A stretch of DNA of 19,398 bases, taken from Chthoniobacterales bacterium. GTDB lineage: Bacteria; Verrucomicrobiota; Verrucomicrobiia; Chthoniobacterales; UBA10450. The notes under the pieces are model-generated. The model searched no databases. It was not told the DNA's origin and was given only the letters and a program-made list of their open reading frames with translations. This document shows, one piece after another, positions 14,600 through 19,398 of the stretch (position 1 is the stretch's first letter; each line of letters opens with the position of its first letter). Made by a program: the position numbers and the translations under genes. Location of the stretch: positions 1 through 19,398 of the forward strand of contig JACCZQ010000178.1 of NCBI GenBank assembly GCA_013695905.1, given 5' to 3'.

Positions 14600-16639
14600 T
14601 TACTCCTCCGGCTGTTCGGAGTCGTCCTTCTTGCCCTTGCCCTTGTCAGGCCGGCCGCGGCCGCGCTCCTGCCGCGGCGCGGCTGCTTCCTCGCCACCGC
14701 CCTGCGGCGCCGCTTGCGGAGGTGCTGCCTGCGGCGGGGGCTGCGGGCGCTCGCGACGGGATTGCTGCGGCCTCTCCATCGGCGGCTGCTGGGGCTGCTG
14801 GATCGGCTCGGGCGCTGCCTGCGGTGGTGGCTGCACAGCCGGCGGCGCTTCGGCGCGATCTGCTCTCCGGCCACGGCCGCGGTTTCCGCGCTCCTCGTTC
14901 CCCTGCTCCGCGTCGGGACGCGCGGCAGGCTGTTGCTGCACGGCTGGGGCCTCGTCGATTGTGTCGGGTCTGCTCCGCCCACGGCCGCGGTCTCCACGTG
15001 GTGCATTTCTCTCCCGTGCGTCGCCGCTGGTCTGCGGTGGTGCCGCGACCGGCTCGCTCGTCACTTCATCCGAGGAGACACTGGGTGCCGGCTGGCGGCC
15101 ACGGCCGCGAGTGCCGAGACCGCGCCGCTCCACCTGCAGAGCGTCGCTCACTGCGCCGGCGCTTGTGTCCGGGGCTGCATCGGCGGCAGGTGTAGAAGGT
15201 TGCTGCGGAGCTTGCCGCCCTTGACGGCCCTGGCCTCGGCCTCTGGTCTGCCGATCTGTGGCAGGGGCGCTCGCGGCCTCGTCTCCGGCGGTCGCAGCAT
15301 CGCGAGTCGGCTGCTGTTCCTGCGCGGGAGCGGGACGCCTGTCGCGGCCTCGCCCTCGGCGGGCGGTGTCTGCCGCTGGTGCAGCGCTCGCGGCGTCGTC
15401 TCCTGCAGTTGCAGCATCGCCAGCTGTTTCGCCGGTTGGCTGCTGTTCCTGCGCGGGAGCTGGCCGTTTGTCACGGCCCCGGCCCCGCACCGCGGTATCA
15501 GCGGCTGGTGCAGAGGTGTCGGCCTCACCCGGAGCTCCCGCTGTTTCTGCTGGCTGTTGCTCCTGGCCCGGAGCAGGGCTCCGACCCCGCCCACGGCCAC
15601 GCCCCGGCGCGTCGGCGACAGGCGCTACCGTGGTATCGGCTGGCACAATCGCTCCCGGCGTGGCGCCGGCGAGCGCCTCAGGATTGCTCGGCGGAATCTC
15701 CGGCGGAGGAATCGATTTCACGTCCTCGGTTTTCATTTTCTCCTGCAGCTGTTGCTTCGCGTTTGCGTCAGCCACGTCAGCCCAGCCGGTTTCCAGGTCC
15801 GGTTGCTGCACCTTCTCCTTTACCGCCGGCGGAGCGACACGTTGCTGCGATTGCTCGAGCTTCGCCGGCGCGGCGACGATGAGCTGGTTCCCCTGCACTC
15901 TGCTGAAGCTGCCGGCGTCGCCAGACGGAATGTCGCTGCTGCGCTGGAGGCTCAACTGTTGAATCGGCTGCGTGGAGTAGGCGTTCAGCCGGTTGTAGTC
16001 GGGGCCGTAGTTGTAAACGGTGTTGTTCTGATAGGAAATGTTCGTGATGTTCACCGTCTGGTTGATGTAGGTGATGTTCTGCGTCGGCGCGTAGATGTGG
16101 CGGCTCAGCACCGGCGCGCCGATGTAGCGGACGTTGACGAAGTTGTAGTAGGACGGGCCGATATCGAACTCGATGTCGACGCGATTGCCGAAGGCCCGGC
16201 CGGTGTAGATGATCTCGCCACCCGCAGCGTAGCGCCGCGGCGGCAGCGGAGCCCAGCCGACATAGTTCCCGCCGGTGCGCCAGGAAACCCAGGACGGTCC
16301 CCATTCATAGCCGGGCACCCAGACCCAGCCGCGGCTGCGGAGACGCGCCCAACGCCCGTAGTGATAAGTGGCCCACCCGAACGGCTCATAGGACACCCAC
16401 GTCCAGCCGACGTTCGTATGCGCCCAATATCCATCGGCGTAGGGCCGCCAGCCGCGATCCCTCACCGCGACCCTCGGTTGCCAGCAATAGCCGTAGCCAT
16501 CCACGTCGAGCCAATACCCGTCATCGGCCCGGAGATTATCGTAGAAGAAGTTAATCGATGCATCGACCCGGGCTTCCGCCTGCGGCGCGGCAGGCAGCAC
16601 GAGAGCGAAGATCACGAGCGCGAGGAGAATTCGTTTCAT
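14600..16639 (-). CDS. Secreted Trp-rich (DUF6600-like) protein with RGRG-repeat disordered tail
   Basis: This encodes 679 residues. MKRILLALVIFALVLPAAPQ is a signal peptide with likely cleavage after AEA at about 23. Residues 28-135 are rich in Trp, Tyr and Gly (WRPYADGYWAHTNVGWTWV, HYGRWARLRSRGWVWVPGYE), the pattern of the DUF6600 domain of secreted proteins. Residues 160-215 are Asn/Tyr-rich. From about 345 to the end the chain is disordered Pro/Ala/Gln sequence with RGRG boxes at 347, 385, 428, 466, 511, 551, 587 and 659, often followed by RPAPAQEQQP. Function unknown; an exported polycationic tail suggests binding to polyanions such as LPS, extracellular DNA or RNA (inference). It follows degP on the same strand after 132 nt and has its own terminator. 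Confidence 0.85.
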   Translation of the reverse strand: MKRILLALVIFALVLPAAPQAEARVDASINFFYDNLRADDGYWLDVDGYGYCWQPRVAVRDRGWRPYADGYWAHTNVGWTWVSYEPFGWATYHYGRWARLRSRGWVWVPGYEWGPSWVSWRTGGNYVGWAPLPPRRYAAGGEIIYTGRAFGNRVDIEFDIGPSYYNFVNVRYIGAPVLSRHIYAPTQNITYINQTVNITNISYQNNTVYNYGPDYNRLNAYSTQPIQQLSLQRSSDIPSGDAGSFSRVQGNQLIVAAPAKLEQSQQRVAPPAVKEKVQQPDLETGWADVADANAKQQLQEKMKTEDVKSIPPPEIPPSNPEALAGATPGAIVPADTTVAPVADAPGRGRGRGRSPAPGQEQQPAETAGAPGEADTSAPAADTAVRGRGRDKRPAPAQEQQPTGETAGDAATAGDDAASAAPAADTARRGRGRDRRPAPAQEQQPTRDAATAGDEAASAPATDRQTRGRGQGRQGRQAPQQPSTPAADAAPDTSAGAVSDALQVERRGLGTRGRGRQPAPSVSSDEVTSEPVAAPPQTSGDARERNAPRGDRGRGRSRPDTIDEAPAVQQQPAARPDAEQGNEERGNRGRGRRADRAEAPPAVQPPPQAAPEPIQQPQQPPMERPQQSRRERPQPPPQAAPPQAAPQGGGEEAAAPRQERGRGRPDKGKGKKDDSEQPEE
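15309..15601 (-). repeat. Coding tandem repeat of the RGRG/PAPAQEQQP unit
   Basis: Three units of the repeat align here. The best DNA match is between the segments beginning at 15311 and 15440 (129 nt, 43 codons apart; CTGCTGTTCCTGCGCGGGAG shared). A weaker third copy begins at 15554, 114 nt on. All shifts are multiples of three, so the repeats expanded in frame. Confidence 0.7.
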
Positions 16640-16771
16640 GGTATGATGGTGTGCGGAGAATTAGACCGCGCGACGTGGCGGTTATTCACTTCAGATTGAA
16701 TTCGAATGCTGCTGCCGTTCCGCGCGTTTAGCTCCGCTGCAGAAGCGGCCACCCGGAAGCCGCGCCCGCCC

Positions 16772-18319
16772 CTAACGGCTGCTGCGCAGTACCACGAACG
16801 AGCGCGTGCGGCCACGGGAGACGGAGAGCACATGCGTGCCTGTCGGGTCGAGATCGGCGACCACTCGGCGATATTCTGCCACCGAGGTGACCGGCTGCTG
16901 ATTCACTTCTTCGATCACATCGCCACGCCGCAGTTCGCCAGCCGCTCCATCGGTATTCGTCACCACCACGCCGCGCACCCCCGGTGGCACATCGAGCCGG
17001 CGCGCCAGGTCTGGCGTCAATTCACCCACCTCGATGCCAGCCAGCGCGGTCTCGTCGTCCTGCAGGTCGTCCTCCTCCAGAGGCTCGTCTGGATCGGGGC
17101 GGCGCGGCTGCGGCTGCGGACCTGGGCGCGGTGGTTGCCGCTGCGGGCGCGGTGCGCGCGCCGTCTGGTAGTCCACCGGTTGCTCCTTCAACTCGGTTGC
17201 CACGGTCATGGGCTTCCCTTGGCGGACGATCTCCAGCTCGATCTTTCTGTTCAATTCCGTCTGCGACACCATCGTGCGCAGCTCCGTGAAGCTCCTCACC
17301 TGCCGTCCATCGAATTTCTGGATCACATCTCCCGGCTGAATCTTCGCCTCGGCGGCAGGCGATCCGGGGATCACGTCCTCCACCTCCACTCCATCAGTGA
17401 TCGAGTCCGTCTGCCCCCGCGGCAAGGTGCGCATCTGGATGCCGAGATAGCCGCGGATGATCCGGCCCTGCTTCAACAGGCTCTCGAGCGCGTTCTTCAC
17501 CGAATTCGAAGGAATGGCAAAGCCGATGCCTTGCGAGCCACCGCTGCGCGAGATGATCGCGGTGTTGATGCCGATCACTTCCCCCCGCAGATTGATCAAA
17601 GGGCCGCCACTGTTCCCGGGATTAATGGCGGCATTGGTCTGCAGAAAATCGCCAAATCCGTCCACACGATTCGGCCGGCCGCGTGAGCTGATGATGCCGT
17701 CGGTGACCGTCTCCTCGAAGCCAAACGGATTCCCGACCGCCAGCACGAAATCGCCGGCCTGCACGCCATCGGAATCGCCAAACTTCAGCGGCTTCACATT
17801 CGGCTCGTCCACCTTCAGCACCGCCAGATCGACCAGAGCGTCGCCCCCGACCAGCCGCGCCTTGCGCGTGCGGCCGTCGTGCATCTGGATCTCAATCTCA
17901 TCCACCTGATCGACCACGTGATTGTTCGTGATGATGTGACCTTCCTCCGTCACGATCACGCCCGAGCCTAACGAGGCCCGCACCATCGCCTGCTCCTGCG
18001 GGTTCCGGAATTGTCGCTGATTCCGATAAAAGAACTCGAACGGATCCATCTGCTGCCGGCGGATCGGCATCTTCTTCGAGGTGCGAATGCTGACCACGGA
18101 AGGCACCACGCTAGTGATCAGCGCCCGCCGCTCGCTGCTGAGCGCATCGAGTGTCGCCACCTGCTTCGGCTCGATTGTCGCCGCCGCCGCGAGCGTGTAC
18201 TTCTCCGCGGCGCGACCGCCGGGCTTCGATCCGCCCTGTTTCAAGCGGTAGTCGTAGAGCGCTGAGATGGCGGCCGCGAGGATGCCGACAAACAGCAAAA
18301 ATTTAAGGAGGTTCTTCAT
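16772..18319 (-). CDS. DegP/HtrA-family periplasmic serine protease
   Basis: This encodes 515 residues. MKNLLKFLLFVGILAAAISA is a signal or anchor helix. The trypsin-like domain carries the full triad: His134 in TNNHVV, Asp164 in VDLAVLKVD and Ser237 in NPGNSGGPL. PDZ1 spans about 288-378 (GYLGIQMRTL onward) and PDZ2 about 425-510, joined by an unusually Pro/Arg-rich linker (386-412) and an acidic patch (DEPLEEDDLQDDE, 411-423). The family degrades or refolds damaged envelope proteins. The ATG at 18319 shares its A with the TGA stop of recG (TGATG), implying translational re-initiation; an upstream in-frame extension inside recG is less likely. No separate Shine-Dalgarno sequence is seen. Confidence 0.95.
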   Translation of the reverse strand: MKNLLKFLLFVGILAAAISALYDYRLKQGGSKPGGRAAEKYTLAAAATIEPKQVATLDALSSERRALITSVVPSVVSIRTSKKMPIRRQQMDPFEFFYRNQRQFRNPQEQAMVRASLGSGVIVTEEGHIITNNHVVDQVDEIEIQMHDGRTRKARLVGGDALVDLAVLKVDEPNVKPLKFGDSDGVQAGDFVLAVGNPFGFEETVTDGIISSRGRPNRVDGFGDFLQTNAAINPGNSGGPLINLRGEVIGINTAIISRSGGSQGIGFAIPSNSVKNALESLLKQGRIIRGYLGIQMRTLPRGQTDSITDGVEVEDVIPGSPAAEAKIQPGDVIQKFDGRQVRSFTELRTMVSQTELNRKIELEIVRQGKPMTVATELKEQPVDYQTARAPRPQRQPPRPGPQPQPRRPDPDEPLEEDDLQDDETALAGIEVGELTPDLARRLDVPPGVRGVVVTNTDGAAGELRRGDVIEEVNQQPVTSVAEYRRVVADLDPTGTHVLSVSRGRTRSFVVLRSSR

Positions 18320-19398
18320 CAGCTTACGTTCGAAAAGGTTCGTCCCCGTTCTTCGACAATCAACTTGCGGAAACGTTGATTCTCCGGCGCCTCCAGCTGC
18401 GGGTCCCACTCCATGATCGCCGTCGCGGCAGCTCGTGCGCGTTGCATTAGTGGCATGTCGGTCTTCAGATTACCGAGCTTCAAGCCCGGCAATCCGCTCT
18501 GCGCCGTCCCCAGCAAATCGCCCGGCCCGCGCAGGTTCCAATCCGCCTCCGCGACGTCGAAACCGTTGCTCGTTTTCTCGAGCACCGCCAGTTTCGCCAC
18601 CGTCTCCGCCGCCGTCTCCGCGCTCAACAACACGCAGTAGGACTTGTGCTCGCCGCGACCAATCCGGCCCCTGAGTTGATGGAGCTGCGCCAGCCCGAAC
18701 CGCTCTGCATTCTCCACCAGCATCACGTTCGCATTCGGCACATCGACGCCGACCTCAATGACAGTCGTGCTGATGAGCGCGCTCGCATCACCCTTGCGAA
18801 ATCGCTCCATGATCGCCTGCTTCTCCGGCGCAGGAATGCGCCCGTGCAGCAATTCGCAGCGAAATGGCCGGAGCCGTTCCTGCCACAGCTCGAATTCCGC
18901 CGCGGCCGCTTTCACATCCAGCTTCTCGCTTTCATCAATCAGCGGATAAATCACGTAAGCCTGTCGGCCGGCCTGCAACTGTTCGCGCAGAAACTTCAGC
19001 ACCTCATTGAGCTTCGCGTTGTCCCGAACAGCAGTGATGATTTTGCCGCGATGAGCCGGCAGCTCATCGATCACCGACACATCGAGATCGCCATACACCG
19101 TCATCGTCAGCGTCCGCGGGATCGGCGTCGCGGTCATCACCAGCACATCCGGAGCCGGCTCCCGCGCCGTGATCCGCGCCCGCTGCGCAACGCCAAACTT
19201 ATGCTGCTCATCAATCACGACGAGCCCGAGATTTTCAAACGCGACGCCCTCATAAAGCAGCGCATGCGTGCCGATGATGATCTGGGGAGCGCAGGCTGCC
19301 AGCCTGCTGTTCGCGGCAGCCTGCCGCGAACCACAAGGCGCGTCCGCAGAAGACCCCCGCTCCCGCTCCACCCCGGGGTCCCAAACCCATGCATAATC
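18319..19398 (-). CDS. recG: ATP-dependent DNA helicase RecG, C-terminal part (start outside window)
   Basis: The minus-strand frame is open from the window edge to the TGA at 18319-18321. It contains RecG helicase motifs in order: QIIIGTHALLYEG, VIDEQHKFGV (motif II, DEQH), TATPIPRTLTMTVYGDLD (motif III), SVIDELPAHR, LLHGRIPAPEKQ, STTVIEVGVDVPNANVM (motif V) and QLHQLRGRIGRGEHKSYC (motif VI), then the C-terminal DLLGTAQSGLPGLK. RecG remodels stalled forks and branched DNA. The first roughly 38 residues in the window (from the edge to just before QIIIGTHA) do not resemble RecG and are encoded by palindromic repeat DNA read in frame. The GTG at 19369-19371 is not a likely start because motifs I and Ia are still missing. 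Confidence 0.95.
   Translation of the reverse strand, partial: DYAWVWDPGVERERGSSADAPCGSRQAAANSRLAACAPQIIIGTHALLYEGVAFENLGLVVIDEQHKFGVAQRARITAREPAPDVLVMTATPIPRTLTMTVYGDLDVSVIDELPAHRGKIITAVRDNAKLNEVLKFLREQLQAGRQAYVIYPLIDESEKLDVKAAAAEFELWQERLRPFRCELLHGRIPAPEKQAIMERFRKGDASALISTTVIEVGVDVPNANVMLVENAERFGLAQLHQLRGRIGRGEHKSYCVLLSAETAAETVAKLAVLEKTSNGFDVAEADWNLRGPGDLLGTAQSGLPGLKLGNLKTDMPLMQRARAAATAIMEWDPQLEAPENQRFRKLIVEERGRTFSNVS
19291..19380. repeat. Cluster of three inverted repeats inside recG
   Basis: Perfect dyads follow each other: GCAGGCTG/CAGCCTGC (19291-19307, one-base centre) and TTCGCGGCAG/CTGCCGCGAA (19310-19330, one-base centre). Then come GACCCC (19352-19357) and GGGGTC (19375-19380), separated by 17 nt. 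They are translated within the recG frame without a stop. Confidence 0.68.

Noticed and set aside
14714..16699. 661-codon plus-strand open frame
   Set aside because: It is the antisense of the RGRG-repeat gene, which has a signal peptide, a domain and a terminator. The antisense product is Arg/Leu-rich with no recognisable features.
16706..17686. 326-codon plus-strand open frame
   Set aside because: It is antisense to degP, with clear protease and PDZ motifs on the minus strand.

Overview
The window is GC-rich and gene-dense. It most likely comes from a Verrucomicrobiota chromosome, possibly Chthoniobacterales-like soil bacteria. This is an inference from three things: the short palindromic interspersed repeats, the tryptophan-rich DUF6600-like secreted protein, and the general look of the lineage-specific proteins. 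No rRNA or tRNA gene, phage, IS transposase or CRISPR array was seen. Shine-Dalgarno sequences are weak or absent for most genes; clpB and asd are the clear exceptions. At least one gene looks leaderless.

Layout. 1-1091 (minus): a three-gene operon of nucleotidyltransferase (AbiEii/DUF6036-like), a 69-aa small protein overlapping it by 4 nt, and a short asparaginase-like protein cut by the window edge. 1153-4427: a surface-polysaccharide group with GDP-mannose 4,6-dehydratase (+), UDP-galactopyranose mutase (-) and undecaprenyl-diphosphatase UppP (+). 4504-6342 (-): mutL, with the endonuclease motif and a repeat-invaded linker. 6440-8342 (+): an A-type Fe-S carrier and a single-pass membrane protein unique in my reading, followed by about 180 nt of structured spacer ending in a strong terminator. 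8590-9270 (-): a YggS-type PLP-binding protein. 9407-9736 (-): a small secreted Cys-rich LTxxQ protein with a textbook promoter and no leader. 9762-10090: a truncated metallo-hydrolase remnant and an inverted/direct repeat patch. 10091-12664 (-): clpB. 12665-13008: intergenic DNA with a hairpin and what looks like the beheaded start of another gene. 13009-14527: L,D-transpeptidase (-) and aspartate-semialdehyde dehydrogenase (+), with starts only 16 nt apart. 14600-16639 (-): a secreted protein with an RGRG-repeat tail. 16772-19398 (-): a DegP/HtrA protease and the C-terminal half of RecG, joined by a TGATG overlap.

How the genes fit together. Most of the content is housekeeping and envelope biology: precursor sugars and lipid carrier recycling (gmd, glf, uppP), peptidoglycan (asd for diaminopimelate, L,D-transpeptidase for cross-linking), protein quality control (clpB, degP, the LTxxQ protein) and DNA repair (mutL, recG). 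The most unusual feature is a set of small palindromic elements. A 24-nt element occurs three times: once after gmd and twice in frame inside the MutL linker. A different cluster of perfect palindromes is read through in frame in recG. This resembles the Rickettsia palindromic elements, which insert in coding sequence and are translated.
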